Positions 29,167 through 44,200 of a DNA stretch of 64,000 nt are shown one piece after another. Numbering within the stretch: the stretch's first letter is position 1; each line of letters opens with the position of its first letter. The position numbers and the translations under genes were made by a program. Under the pieces are notes generated by a model. It did no database searches. It was not told the origin of the DNA and saw only the letters and a program-made list of their open reading frames with translations. The stretch is from Mixophyes australis (Eukaryota; Chordata; Amphibia; Anura; Limnodynastidae), in contig JAVHZZ010000003.1 in the NCBI GenBank assembly GCA_036250195.1, forward strand, positions 22,225,573 to 22,289,572. The letters are read 5' to 3'.

Positions 29167-30545
29167 AGATTCCTTTTGGCTACTTTTGTGAATATCGCTC
29201 CTCACCCCTACTAGCAGAACAGCCAAAGATAGTTACCCAGGAGACACTAGCTTCTCCTTCAGCATAATATTCATATTATATGTATAGATATTCCACTGAT
29301 ACTATATACAATAAATTGCAAATGTCTGTGTCCTGTCCTGGACATATATATTTACAAATCACAATGTCCTGAAAACCCAATTAAATACAGGAAAGGCATT
29401 GCAATGTTTTTTCTATTTTAAACCGTCTTTCTGGTGTAGAGCAGAGGATTCTGGGAACCTTTAATCCCCCTCTCTCCTTCTTGCCTATGATCAGCTGAAG
29501 TTCTAATTCATCCTGTAACTGGAGGCAGCGGTCCTGTGCGTAAAGTCTCCTACAGTTCTGCTACCAGAAACATTAAACACTAATCTATATACTGAAATGT
29601 GTGTTCCCTCAGATTAGGAGCCTGCAATATTCTGTACTTCTCAACTACAAATAGTAATGAGACAGAACACTCTGCAGAACCTATCTCCATGCGACCACCT
29701 ACAAAGCCCTCAGCCTCTCCTCCTCCCTCCTACATCTCAGACATCAACTCACTCCACGCTCCCTCCCACGATCTCAGCTCTGCCAGTATCCAGCACCTCA
29801 GCCCCCACTGATGACCACATCCCACTCCTGTTTCTGAGACTTCTCCTGCGTGTCCCCTCACACCCCCATGTTCAGACTCTCCTCCAGCCTCCAAACATTT
29901 GAACGCTCAATACCAACCTGTTCATCAAAGTGTCCCAACTAACTCCTCTCTCGCAGCCCAACCTCCGGTCATCCCCTCTCGTATAAGCCACTCCTCACTA
30001 GATTGTTAGCTCTCTGATCCATATCATGCCTTTTGTTCTGTACACTTGTTTGTTACATACTTTACCAATTTTACCCTGTGTACATTATTATGTGTCCGTT
30101 CATGCGAATCTTGCATTACCGTAATTATTCTTAGACTTTCTGTATCTCTGCCTATTGGTCCCCTACATTTACACTACGCTGTATTTCCCACTGTATCACG
30201 ATGCAGTTATATACATAAACACTATACGTAAATAACAACAGAACTAGGACACAGATGAAGTGTTATATTTGTTTTATATAACACAGAGCAAGCAGGACGA
30301 GGGTGCAGTCGGAGTCACACACTTAAGCCGCGATTTCCGCCACTGTCTCACCTTAAGATAGTAAACCAGGAGCTCATTCAGGGCGGGGTCGGCATTTAAA
30401 TTGACTAAAAAGCACTTATTGTCCCCGACTTTAATCCCAGAAGACTGGAGTGAAATCCCCAGACTCTCCAGCTGCTTCTGCCGCTCCTGGAAGGGGAAAA
30501 GAAATACAATATAAGTATACTCCTACATGGAACATGGTAAATGGA

Positions 30546-30593
<48 letters not shown>

Positions 30594-32221
30594 TGTGTAT
30601 GTGTATGTGTGTGTGTATTTAGACTGTAAGCTCTATGGGGCAGGGACTGATGTGAGCGAGTTCTCTGTACAGCGCTGCGGAAATAGTGGCGCTATTCAAA
30701 TAAATAAATAAATGATGATGATGAAATATAGAAACTGCTACTATGATAGGCCGATTTGCGGCATAGGAGTAATCACATGTCATAACCAGTAGGTGGCGCT
30801 GTGGGACCACTGTGGAATTCAGTGTACAGTCATGGGTGTAGGAACGGGTCATCAGGTTCCAGATTGGATTTTAGGAGAGATCAGTTTATAGAAGTAAGTG
30901 GTTTAGGGCCTGCTGCCAGGATCTATTTGTCCATTAAGAAAAATTTTGAAAATGAGTCACATGACAAGTGAGAGAGACCCGACTTACTGGATGGGGACAA
31001 ACGGACGACTGGGTGAGAATAATAGGGGCTTCTGCAAGTAAGCATTATACAATGATATTTCCTACGGAATTCTATTGTGAAACGCTGTGTTCTAGAACCA
31101 CAGGGATAACCCAGCTGTAAGACCAGTCTCTTATTGTACAGATACAGGGTTTAGGATAATGGACACGTCTGAGGGGTGTCTGGGCTACAACCTGAGCGAT
31201 CTCCTCCGTTTTCCGCAGCTTCTCCTCCCACGTTACGGTCATTTCTTGGATGAGTTTCTCGGATTCCTGTAACCGATCCTTCAGTTCTGGAGCTTTCATG
31301 GACTGGTCAGAAAAAACAAATACAATATTATATATAATATATAGGACAGTGACGTTATACGACCACTAAGCAGGAACTGGAGATGCTGATCGGAGGTCAC
31401 AGGGACAGAGACACATTTGTGTGTCTTGAATTTATTGGTATTTTGGAAAACTAATGAAAACAAGAGAAAGACGTGAGATGGGGATTATACCCACAAGCAG
31501 CAATGTTCACCCGTTAGCCCCAGACATTACATTCTCCATCTCACTGCCAAGGACCATGTAACCTGCGGACTTCATTTCTCACTATTTCCTAATGTTTATA
31601 CAGTCTCTTGTAACTCATCCTGAAGGTCCTATCAAGTCCCACAAAGATGTAAAGATGTTGGGCCTGAGTAATTAAGGAGCGCAAAGCAAAAAAAAAAAAG
31701 GAGTAACTTTACACCTGGGAAAAACCATGTTGCATTGGAGGGGGAGGTAAATTTAAAATGTGATGACAGATTTATAGTTGGGGTAGGGCATGTCCTAGAT
31801 CAACTTTAAATTACAGTGTAAAAATAAAGCTATCAAGTATTTGTGTGCTAGATGAAAAACAGCCATTATTTATCGTATGTGCAAAATAATAAACTAATTT
31901 GCACCCCTCGCATTGTAACATGGTTTTGTCCAGGAGCAAACTTACTCCTTTTTTTGGCTTACTTTCCTTAAGGGTGAATAGGGAAGTATTTCTTGACAAG
32001 GTTGGATATGTAGGAGGGGGAGGCATTAAAGAGGTCTTTATAGTTAAGGGAGAGCACATAGATTCAAAATGGCCGACAGGAAGCCATTTCCCCTCAGTGC
32101 TGAAGCGTTGACGACCAGCTGCACAGTTGTGTCCTAGGCTATCAGAGTTTACCCTTTATAAATGCTTATCTCAAAAATGAAGCTTGAAATGATTACCTTG
32201 AACCAAACATATATATTTTAG

Positions 32222-32260
<39 letters not shown>

Positions 32261-35200
32261 CTTATCCCACACACATCAACCTGCACCCAAACAATCGGAT
32301 TAGTGGTATCTGGTCATAAATCTAGTCCTAACAGGAAGCCTTGAGATAAATATCTTTTTATACATGACTTATATCTGCAAATTAATTTGAAAATCCATGT
32401 TCTAGATCATGATTAGGGCTCATGCACACGAGCGCCATTCCGCTCTGTACAAGGATAATTAATAGAGTAAAATGGCGCCTGTCTGCAAGAGCGGACAGTT
32501 CCAGCGAACATATAATCTTCAGCAATGGCAACAATGCAGATTTCAGGGGACTTTTTGTGACAGGAAGTGTAGGAACAGTGTTGTCCTCTCCGTGTCCCCT
32601 TAACCATTGCTGTTTAGCCCTGTGGGAAGACGCCTCACCTCAGCTTGTGTCAGCTGATCCCTCAGCTTCTCCACCTCCTCGCGCAGCTCCCGGATGATGC
32701 GAGCGTTAGGATCCTCGTTCACTACAGCGTGGTTGACGATGTTTTTGGCCCGGTCGGCGTACCGTAGCGTGGAAAGCGTCTCATCGTAGTTATCGGCCGA
32801 AGGGCTGACCGTGGCCACCATGGCGGTTTTGCTGTTCCCGCCCAAACTGTCCTAAAATGATAAAAGTCTGTGAGGACGGCTGACTAAAACTATGAAACAC
32901 AAGACCAAGGGAACCCTTTCTACTGATACAATTGTAGTAAGTATACTGCTCCTTGTATGAGGCTGGAAGTCAACACGTTTAATTAAATCCATTTCCTCCA
33001 TAGGGTGGTGGCAGACATTTTGTGGCCTACACCAACATTCAGGAGAATGTGGCCTAAAATTTCACTAAGAACCGGTTACATCGCTGAGACATGAGGTAAA
33101 AAATATCCCTATTGGATGTTCCGAAGACACCATGGTAATTTATGTGGGAACGAGACGTATAATATCAGGGTAGGAGAGCAAACGTGACAATCGCACACTT
33201 ACCTTCAGCAGCCACGTCAACACAGAGTCCCGATACGGAACAAACTTATTTTTATTCTTCCCGGCTCCTTGGTCTGCCAGAGCGGAGATGACCAAGCCCA
33301 GGGTAGTGAGGGACCTGAATGGAAGCAACAACATTGTCAGACAACCATGTTTTAGTCATGATCATGAATGATGATGCGTGTAATAGTAGGATTATACCTT
33401 CTTCTGTCAGGGACCCCCGATACCTGTAATGGTCCAGCCCCCGCTCTCCCGTTACCATGTGCAATGATGACCCACCTTCGTGAACTTTCCATTAACGAGA
33501 ATGGGAAATCCATAAGGTAGGGGCTTCAGAAACCCCATTGTTGATTACGACCCTCCCAGGGCCAGGGAGGGGATCATTACAGGCACCAGAGTCTGTTTAT
33601 TGAGGGAGGATAATATCCTGATTTTGTATCTCATCTTACTTAATTACACCAAAAGTGACATGTATATTTTTTGTCGGAGTTGCCTTTTAATGCCAAAAGT
33701 AAATATTTCATTATGTACAAGTGATTCAAAATAATTTATGGCAGTATCTGCATCTGAGACATTATAAAATAATCCATCTTTAAAGAGGGCAAAAATAAAA
33801 AACATGAATGCATTATGGCGTGAACTCTCTATATTGTAACTCCGGTCGTACCCCCAGTACACCGGGGATTATTAGCCCGATTTATCATTGGACGCAGGTC
33901 CCGTTGTGCGCCGTATCTCGTGTGAAAGTGCTCTGCGCATGCGCCAGAATGGGGTGTGAAGAGGCGGACGGATGTTGGCCATGTATAGTAAGGGCAACGC
34001 CTACGCAACTGCGAATCAAGCTCTGCCCATCTCTAAGGTACGCGTGTTTATTTCCACAGAGCGTACTTACACCCAGATATCTGAAGATCCACTTGGGAGT
34101 TGAATACGGAGGACGTGCGTACAAGTTATGCGCATAACTTTTATAAACGCACGTTGTGTTCACATTGCGCTGGAGGATGACTCAGGCTCTGTGTACATAT
34201 GGAGCACACACAGACAGACAGCTGGGCCGGTGACTCACTTGTTAATATTGCTCCCTTCTTTCAGCCGCTCGCCGGCTGCACCCGTCTTTGTGGCTCTCTC
34301 GCTGCCGGCTAAGTCCACCAGGCTCAGTTTACTCACTTTCTCACCTGAGGTCTGGAAACAACACACAAAACAAAAAAGGACAATAAAGTCACCGGAAAAA
34401 CTGATTGACAGTTCAACACAGTCATCAATTATGTACAACTTATCTATACAGCAGCCATTATTCAGAGTCTACTTACCAGGAAATGTTCAGCAAATTATAC
34501 CCGATTAACTTCAGCACGGAACTTAACTTCTCCGCATACTTATTATTAATTATTAAGATAGTTTATTGTAAGCAAAGTAAGAATCGATCAGCTGTAGTAA
34601 GCAAGGGCCCCACACCAACCTGTGGCCAAGCTATGATCAACAATTTAAATGGTTGCATGGCTTTACTAATCAATATACACATCAGTCAGGCAAAGGCAAA
34701 ATACAATTTAAACAGCAAATGTTTCCCATTAATACTTGTAGGAAAGATCTGCAGCTCCTCAGCGGTGCGACATGAGAAGAGGATTATGGGAGAAATGTTG
34801 TCGTGTTTTGAAGCTCAGTAATTAAGCGCTGGAGGAAATGGTTTGTGTATTTATATGTAGATTTTTTAATTGAACTATTTTTTTTACCATATAATCATCT
34901 ATACTATGTCAAAACACATTACTACATTTATATTTGTAGCAAAAACATACATAAATATAATTAGTGATTTTCTTTTTATGTGTATTTTATTTAATTATTT
35001 TTTTCACAAGAAAATCAACTTACACAAGTTAGGCATTAGTGATAAACATATAGTTTAACTTTTTTTCCACATTATTACACGATTTCAAATACTTTTCAGA
35101 AGTTTTTTATTTTTAACACACCCCAAGGAGGTGCGAGATAAAACAGCATATTTCCTGTTTTACCCGCCGCGTTAAAAAACAATTGAATAGCTTTTGATGC

Positions 35201-38200
35201 GGCTGCCTCTCTCACACCCTATACTTTCAATAGACCTTCTACTGGAGCGCGAGAGGACCGTTTCATGAAAAAAAACTGAGCGTTAAAAATGGAATTGAAT
35301 CGTGGGTAAAGTTAACCCGCTCGAAAATGCTAAAGAACAGCGTTAAAATGACTTAACGCGGTCAAAAAAAACACAAAACTCGCTGACAATTGAATATCCC
35401 CCAACGAGGCTGGAATCAGACAGGAAAACGACATTAACACTCAGAGCCCAGGGTTAGGTCACAATCTCCTACTGAAGAGACAATTAACAGCACTTATACT
35501 TGTGAACGATTCCTGTGCTTGTTATTTTTTTTTGCACTGATTGCAATATAAGACAATATATCCATCATTAAACGGACACATTCATACAACAGACCAGAGA
35601 GAAGGAGGAAGCGGTGATTAGTGAGCGGATGGGAAGCAGTAAAGGAAGCGGCAATACTAACATTTGTGCCGTTTAACAATTAACCGGTGCTCAGGGCATA
35701 AAATCCCAATGTCTCTCCCTCGGGTGGGGAGGCCATGCTGGGACTTGTGATTCCATGGATAAACCTCTATTTTAGAGGGAAACTATCGTCAATATCAGAC
35801 TTGGAATAAGTTGTGCAAAGTGAAATAATAATCAAGTCTGCACTTTACTGAATTGATAAAAGCTGCTAGAAACTTATTATATTTACGGTTTAGTTCTAAT
35901 TTTTCTTCTCTGTTGTTCAAGTCCCTAAAGCTTTATGTGTAATCTTCTTCACAGACAGCAACAGTGACACCTGCTGGTCAGCTAAGATAATAAAATAAAA
36001 CGCATCTCTTCTTTTTTCCCCCCTCTAATGAATGAACTGCCAGCCGTCACACAACACCATTGTGTTTCATCTCACTAGTGTATTCCTTTATAAAATAAAA
36101 TCAATCTCCCCCAACGGTGTGACAGGAGCCACATATTACTGGAGACCAATGTTGGGATTGGCAGCCGCTGAGCCTAGCCCCTCACACTTCAAAGTTGCCT
36201 ACTTGAGAGATCCGAGCTGAAATAATCTGTGCTGCTGTTAATCGACCTCAACCCAACCGGAGCGAGAGCCGACAGCGGCCCTGAATAACGCCGAGAGTCT
36301 CTTTGGACTGCAGGCTGCTGCTGGAGGTCTGACGAGCTGTTGACATCTGCAATGTACACACAGCACAGATTGACTGTGTCCTGGAGATGTGATGACAGCA
36401 CCAGGGAGCAGTGATCGTCTCTCTCATAACGGTGCCTGTTTACAGCCAGAAATAAATGAGAGACGATGGCAGCTATGTAAACAGCTGGTCCTGGCCTCTC
36501 TGGGTACACTGTCAGTGCTGGAAGGAATTTATAAAGTTCTGAAGGACACACCGTATCTATGGAACAGACACCGTATCTATGGAACATAAAATGAAGATTT
36601 ATTCCTTTAAAACAGAAAAGTACATCTACTACGGAACCTGAGAACACAAATTCCAATAACTTTGTGGCATAAAAAGCGGAAGTTCAAACATCGAACCCGT
36701 TCTCTCTTATAATTTAGTGCCTCTTTCCCCATTTAGTCTGCGCCTATTGATGTGATCGCCAATAACATAGCTTGATGGACGCCAAACAATGTAACGTGTG
36801 TGGGCACCGTTAAATATATTACAGTCGCTCAGTGATAGTTTATAAGTATGTGACAGATAATGAGACACTTTGCAGCATTATGTTTACTAGACTTAGAGGG
36901 TTTTTAACGTTTGTTTTTTTTTTATATATGTTATTATTATTATTATTATTATTATAAAGTTATTTCTCTGTTAAGAAGAAATTTCCACAAGAGATTGTAG
37001 AATACTTGATCGACCTGAACCAAGCAATTAACTATTGAAGCAATCCTCCCCGTTATATTATTGCTATGTACTGTGTTTATAGTATAAGAATAGTTTCAGT
37101 GTCATGTGACGCTTTTTGGAAGGGCAGGAACGATTCAACCTGTGATTGGTCGCATTGAAGTGTCTGTGTGATTAAAGCTGGAATTCCCTTTGGCTTTAGG
37201 TAATATTAACCATTCTAAGGGGTAGATTTATCAAACCTTCTGAAAAGGAAAAGTGGAGGTGTTGCCCATAGCAACCAGATTCTAAATATTATTTATCTAC
37301 TACATTCTAGAATGTGACAGTTAGAATCTGATTGGTTGCTATGGGCAACACCTCCACTTTTCCTTTGCAGAAGGTTTGATAAATCTATCCCATATATGAT
37401 AGAAACAGGGTCCCGTGCTGTGTAATAAACACCAGCACCATCTGCTCTAAGCAAACAGATTCTATTATTCAGTCACCCCTCACCCCATAGATCTGCTGGG
37501 GGCTATGAGCATTTATACACAATATATTGATAAAGGACAACTGGTAAACACGCCGTTCTGCAAGATAGATGCTGGGGGAGGCATCGGGGAGACTCTGCAC
37601 CAACTTTATGGGCGCTCATTAATCAGCTGGGTAACAAAGGGCAGACTGTGGCCCCGTAATATGTGACCATGGGGGAGGATCCCAATAAAACTGATCTTGG
37701 CATTGGAGAAAGAGCAGAGGACATTGGCAGTGGGGGATTTATAGGCAGGGGGCAGAGGTCATTCTCTCCAGATGCACAGGAGGCAGATGACTGTCAGCTG
37801 CTCGTCTGGAGAGCGAGGAACCAGGCATATCCGTATAGGGACAGAGAACGTCCCTATAGTCTTCACCAGCCTTGTATGACCGTGTTCTGCTCCTATGTAA
37901 CGGACTGTAAATAAACGATGATGCTGACGAAAAATCTCTTCATTCACAAGTGACCCGTCGCTTCCAGTAGTGGGACTGAGTGCAGTGGTTAATGCCCCAT
38001 TATTCCCCATTACAATCTGACCAAAGAATTTACTGGATCCCCCCCCCCCCCCCATCTCCCTGCCCCCCCTGCACTTTGCTCAACGTACAAACTTTGTACA
38101 CATATGTAACGCGATACATATCACCCACATAACAGGGTTACACGTGATCTGGGTGTAGACGGAGGCGACTGTCTGGATTAACAACAAGAAAACCTGTTAA

Positions 38201-41200
38201 ACTTAGAACACATAACAGGAAGGAAGTGTCAGAGGTGTCTACACATGACTTCACTTTATTAGAGGTTATAATAACCTTAATTAGACACAAGTAACTGGAT
38301 GCAGCAAAGCACAACCAGCTAATATATTACCACCGACACTGTTTTGTGGCACAGAATTATTTTATTTCTAAAAACTTATCAGGTTGGTTGTATCATTATC
38401 AGTTATTTATAAAGCGCCACTAATTCCGCAGGGCAGTACAGAGAACTCACTCGCATCAGTCCCTGCCCCATTGGAGCTTACAGTCTAAATTCACTAACAC
38501 ACAGAAACCGGAGCACCCGGAGGAAACCCACGCAAACACAGGGAGAACATACAAACTTGAAACAGATAAGGCCATGGTCAGGAATTGAACTCATGACCCC
38601 AGTGCTGTGAGGCAGAAGTGCTAACCACTAGGCCACTGTGCCATTTGTTGGTGAGTTGGACACCACAGCCGTCCTGCATCAGTGTGACAGGAGCAAGAAA
38701 TCACCACACATCCTCACTGTGCTGCTGGGGACCCTGCTCCTTCTGCTATATAACTCTCAGCCTGTGGCTTCCTGCTGCCTCCATTCCCCTCCTCACATCA
38801 TGTCACTGCCCCTGTCACATGCAGCCCTGTCCTCACTTACACATCACTCGTCTCCTGATATACTATGTGCTGCTGGGGACCCTGCTCCTTCTGCTATATA
38901 ACTCTCAGCCTGTGGCTTCCTGCTGCCTCCATTCCTCTCCACACATCATGTTACTGCCCCTGTCACATGCAGCCCTGTCCTCACTTACACATCACTCGTC
39001 TCCTGATATACTATGTTCTGCTGGGGACCCTGCTCCTTCCACAATATAACTCTCAGTCTGTGGCTTCCTGCTGTCTCCATTCCCCTCCTCACAAGTGGAC
39101 AGGTCACTGCCTCCCACTATGAGCATTGTGACTATCTAATTGTCTAATAATCTGCAGACACAACAGACGAGCAGAGCATCTAATACCTGGTCAAAAGCAC
39201 CGTATCTGAGTTGGTCACATGACTATGGACAGCATAAGGTGAAACAGAAGGAGCAGAATGATTATGGGTGGGGGAGGGTCAGGGACACTCACCCCAGACT
39301 GTATATCGCACAGAGTGTGCGTGAGGATGATGTTGAAGACGGCGTGTGACCGGCTGCTCTCTTCATTCATGTTGGTTGCTGCCACCGTGCGAGATTTGTT
39401 GCCTTCTGACATCAGAGATTCGATATCCTGCGGAGTGAGATAGATAATAAAATAACACCCATCACTATACAGCGATATGTAGTCTGGTCAACATCAAATC
39501 ACAGCTCAACTAAAACCTCTTAGTACTTATGGTGAAACTGCCGTCTATTCCGAGGGGAAACCTGTGGAACCACAAGTAACAGCAGGCCTTTCACGCCTTA
39601 CCCGGAAGAGAGTTTCCAGATTCCTCCACCATTTATTTCTAACACAAGATCAGTAAGAGATCAGGAACCCATAAAGGAATATTCTATACAGTGTATCTGC
39701 TCCAGACATATCACCTTGTAACTGGAGACAGCCAGCTTGGAGAGACCATCCACGTAAGGCCCCAAAACCTTGTGCTCCCGAACTTTCAGGGACTGTCTGC
39801 TTCTGGGTAGGAGATAAAAAGGTTCTATGTTACCAACAAAAGACAACGACCTTTACACTGAAACACTAATTTGCTTTACTGCTGCAAAATATGTTATTTG
39901 GCTTATAGGGCAGCATGGTGGCTCAGTGGTTAGAACTTCTGCCTCACAGCACTGGGGTCATAAGTTCAATTCCCAACCATGGCCTTATCTGTGTGGAGTT
40001 TCAATGTTCTCCCCGTGTTTGCATGTGTTTCCTCCGGGTGCTCCGGTTTCCTCCCATACTCCAAAAACAATCTAGTAGGCTAATTGGCTGCTATTAAAAG
40101 CAGCTCCAATGGGGCAGGGACTGATGTGAGTGAGTTCTCTGTACAGCGCTGCGGAATTAGTAGCGCTATATAAATAGCTGATGATGATGCTTTGGCCATT
40201 CATTTATTGTTTCTGCAGCATATTAAATAATCCGACTGCACTATAAAAAGTTTTATAAAGTTGGTGTGGTCTCTTTTTATAAAGTCTGACAACAGCAACC
40301 GTGCCTAGTGCTTTACATCGGACTTTTAGGGGTTTATAGCAAAGCTTGATTAAAATAATATTTCTTATTGAGATATTAAAAAAATATTTCATTTTTTTCC
40401 CCTGCAATAAACTTGACGTTCATTTCTTACTTTTCATATTTAAGGTAACACCATCCGTCAGTGGCCAAAGAAAAGAAAATGTAAAAAGTCACATGACTTA
40501 TCTGCGTGAGGAGGACAGATCACTTTAAACCCTAACATTCAGGGTACGTGCCCTATGAGAGAAGAGCTAGAGCTAACCATATAATCCGGGGTAAGGGGCT
40601 TCTGTGGGTCATAGGACATGATACACCAGAGATGTACTTAGAAAGGTGGACGGAACACTCGATTTAGAATTCTACGGCCAAACTGTTACCAATGACTAAT
40701 TACTATGACTAACAGATGGTGTTGTGTATTCACGTTGATTTGCAATTACATCCGAAACACAAAGGAAATAAACGGAGATTCACCCTTTGGGGTCCAGGAG
40801 GTCCCGGACTTTTTCGTTGTATATTTCCATATAGGAGACTTCCACTTTGAAGCTCAGCTCGTCCGTCTCCGCTTTCTGCGTTCTGTCGAAGAGCGTGCTG
40901 CACAGTCTGGGGATAAGTCCCGGCTGGTCTGCTGTGCCCATCATGGTATAAGACTTACCGGAGCCTGCAAGAGAGAGATCGGGGGCAGGGAACATGAATG
41001 GGTTGGTGAAACTTGGCACAGATTTATAACGCGAGGGGTTCTTAATGATTCTAGGATGGAGCGAACCTCACTGATACAATGAACAAGATTAGAGACACAC
41101 TTAGCGCTCATCTCCGTCATACAGTAAGTCTTGTTACAGGAGCCCTCTCTTCTGAGATGGCGTTTACGATAAATGCCATTTAGTCAAAGCTTAACCCACT

Positions 41201-44200
41201 CAGTATTCAGAAAGACAGTTTTCCTATTGGCTGTGAAGACAACACAGGGTGTCTTGTGGCCAATAGGAAAAATGCTCTGTCTGTGACCAAATAACCTCAT
41301 CCTGTCTACATTCACAATGGTTCAGTCCCCGGATATGTTTACAAATTGCTCTTCAGGTTTTAACCAAGTGGTGAGAAACAAGACAGCCGTTATAAACAGA
41401 GACGATACTGGAACACTGGAAAACTTCAGAGTTATTTCTAAGTCCCGCCCTGGCGGTGGAGTTGGCCTCCTCCTCTCCTCCACCTGTACTTTTCGTCTCA
41501 TTCCCCCTGAACCCTCCCTCTCCTTCTCCTCTTTTGAAGCTCACTCCATCCGCCTCTTCTACCCCATCCATCTCCGCGTCACTGTCATCTACCGCCCCCC
41601 CTGGCCCCACCTCCCTCTTCCTTGACAACTTTGCTAGCTGGCTTCCTCACTACCTCTCCTCCGATCTCCCCTCGATCATTCTCGGTGACTTTAATATCCC
41701 CATCGACAACCCCACCTACCCTGCTTCCAGCAAACTGCTCACCCTCTCTTCCTTCCTTGGTCTCACCCAATGGACCTCCTCCTCTACCCACTGCCTTGGT
41801 CACTCCCTTGATCTTGTCTTCTCCTACCTATGTAATCTCTCCGACTTCTCCATCTCTCCCTTTCCTCTATCCGACCACCATCTCCTCTCCTTCTCTCTCT
41901 CCTCTTCTCCTGCTCCCCTCCCCCTGCCCAAACCTACTCTGTCCATACGCAACCTCGATGCCTCTCTGTCCTCCTCTCTCGATACCCTCCTTTCTCCCCT
42001 TTCCTCCCAGGCCTGCCCCAACCAGGCGGTCTCCCTCTACAATCACACCCTCACCTCCGCTCTGGACGCGGTCGCCCCTGCCCACTCCGTCCACCCCCGC
42101 TGCTCCAAACCCCAACCCTGGCACTCCAAATTTACCCGCTTCCTCCAAAAATGCTCCCGTTCCGCCGAACGTCACTGGAGAAAATCCCGCTCCCTGGCTG
42201 ACTTCCTCCACTTTAAATTCATCCTTTCATCCTACAGCTCTGCCCTCTCACTCGCTAAACAATCTTTCTTTAAATCCCTCATCTCTTCCCAGTCCTCTAA
42301 CCCCCGCCGCCTCTTTGCCACCTTCAGCACTCTCCTGGCCCCCTCCCCTTCCCCCACCCCCTCCTCCCTGACTGCCTCTGATTTCGCCTCCTTCTTCTCC
42401 TCTAAAATCGAGGCCATCCGACTTGAAATCTCCTAATCCACTCTCTCTTCCACCCCTCCCACTCTTCTGTCCCCCCCCCCCCAACCACCTTCCCCTCCAC
42501 TCCTTCCGTCCCACCACCGGCGAGGAAGTCCACTCTCTCATTTTATCCTTCCCCCCCCCCACTACCTGCCCCCTGGATCCCATCCCCTCCCACCTTCTTC
42601 GCTCCCTTTCCCCCACCACCTGCTCCCACCTTGCTCACCTCTTTAATCTCTCCCTCTCCACTGGCATCTTCCCCTCCTCCTTCAAACATGCTCTCGTATC
42701 CCCCATTCTTAAGAAACCTAATTTCGACCCCACTTCTCTCTCGAACTATCGCCCCATATCTCTTCTCCCTTTTGCCTCCAAAATTCTCGAGAGGCTCGTC
42801 TGCAGCCGTCTCACCTCCTACCTTTCTGAATACTCCCTCCTTGATCCTCTCCAGTCTGGTTTCCGCCCCCTCCACTCCACTGAAACTGCCCTGGCTAAAG
42901 TCACCAATGACCTCCTCTCTGCAAAAGCCAGGGGCCACTTCTCCCTTCTCATCCTCCTTGACCTCTCTGCAGCCTTTGACACCGTTGACCACCCCCTCCT
43001 CCTTCACACCCTCCAGTCTTTCGGCCTCTCCGGCCCAGTCCTGTCCTGGTTCACCTCTTACCTTACTCACCGTTCCTTCTCTGTCACCACCTCTGGGTCT
43101 CTCTCCCCCCCATCCACCCTTCCAGTCGGGGTCCCTCAGGGCTCTGTTCTGGGACCCTTACTCTTCTCTCTATACACCTCCTCCCTGGGTGAACTCTTTA
43201 GCTCCTTCGGCTTCAGCTACCACCTTTACGCCGACGACACTCAACTATACCTCTCCTCTCCTGATCTCTCTCCCTCCCTCCTCTCTAGGGTGTCCGCCTG
43301 CCTCTCTGCCATCTCCTCCTGGATGTCCTCTCGATTCCTCAAACTTAACCTTGCCAAAACTGAGCTCATAGTTTTTCCTCCCTCTCATACCCCATCCCCT
43401 TCTGACCTCTCCATCACTGTCGACAACACCTCTATCTCCCCTGTCCCCCAACTTCGCTGCCTTGGTGTCATCCTTGACTCCTCTCTCTCCTTTGGCCCCC
43501 ACATCCTCTCTCTTGCTAAATCCTGCCTCTTCCAGCTGCGCAACATCGCTCGCATCCGGCCCTTCCTCTCCCAAGATGCCACCAAATGCCTTATCCACTC
43601 TCTGATCATCTCTCGCCTGGACTACTGCAACCTCCTCCTCACTGGCCTCCCCCACTCTCATCTCGATCCCCTTCGATCCGTCCTTAACTTATTTTCCTCT
43701 CTCGCCGCTCCTCTTTTGTCTCCCCCCTCTACCTAGCCCTTCACTGGCTCCCATTCCCCTTCAGAATCCTCTTTAAGCTCCTCACACTCACCTACAAGGC
43801 CCTCGCCAACTCCACTGCGCCCTACATCTCCACCCTCCTCTCTATTCATGCTCCATCCCGCCCTCTCCGTTCTGCCTCTGACCGTCGCCTCGCTTCCCCC
43901 CTTATAACCTCCTCCCACGCACGTATCCAAGACTTCGCCCGCGCTGCCCCCCTCCACTGGAACAAGCTCCCTCCCTCCATCAGAACTTCCCCTAATCTGT
44001 CCAGCTTCAAACGGGCCCTAAAAACCCACCTTTTTCTTAAAGCCTTTCTGTCTCCCACTTAACTTCCTACCTTATCTTCTGCCTCTGTCCCCCTACTCTC
44101 CCTCTCTCCCCTGCGTCTCTCTGTCTGTCCACCCCTCCCCTTAGATTGTACGCTCCTCTGAGCAGGGCCATCTCTCCTCCTGTTTCCACCACTTCTAACT

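Larger units (their letters stand above)
34352..38390. other. intron e-f, large
   Basis: It holds the probable MITE at 35100, a TTA run at ~36929-36953, and a foldback at 37219. A C run at 38041-38053 is also present. There is no coding sequence other than exons e and f at the ends. Confidence 0.65.

Noticed and set aside
38618..39122. Leucine-rich frames looking like membrane proteins
   Set aside because: They are reverse-complement reads of the ~148-bp array.
42423..43736. A host gene encoding a reverse transcriptase-like protein
   Set aside because: It has the full set of LINE motifs, disrupted frames, and a LINE 3' tail. It is a mobile element.
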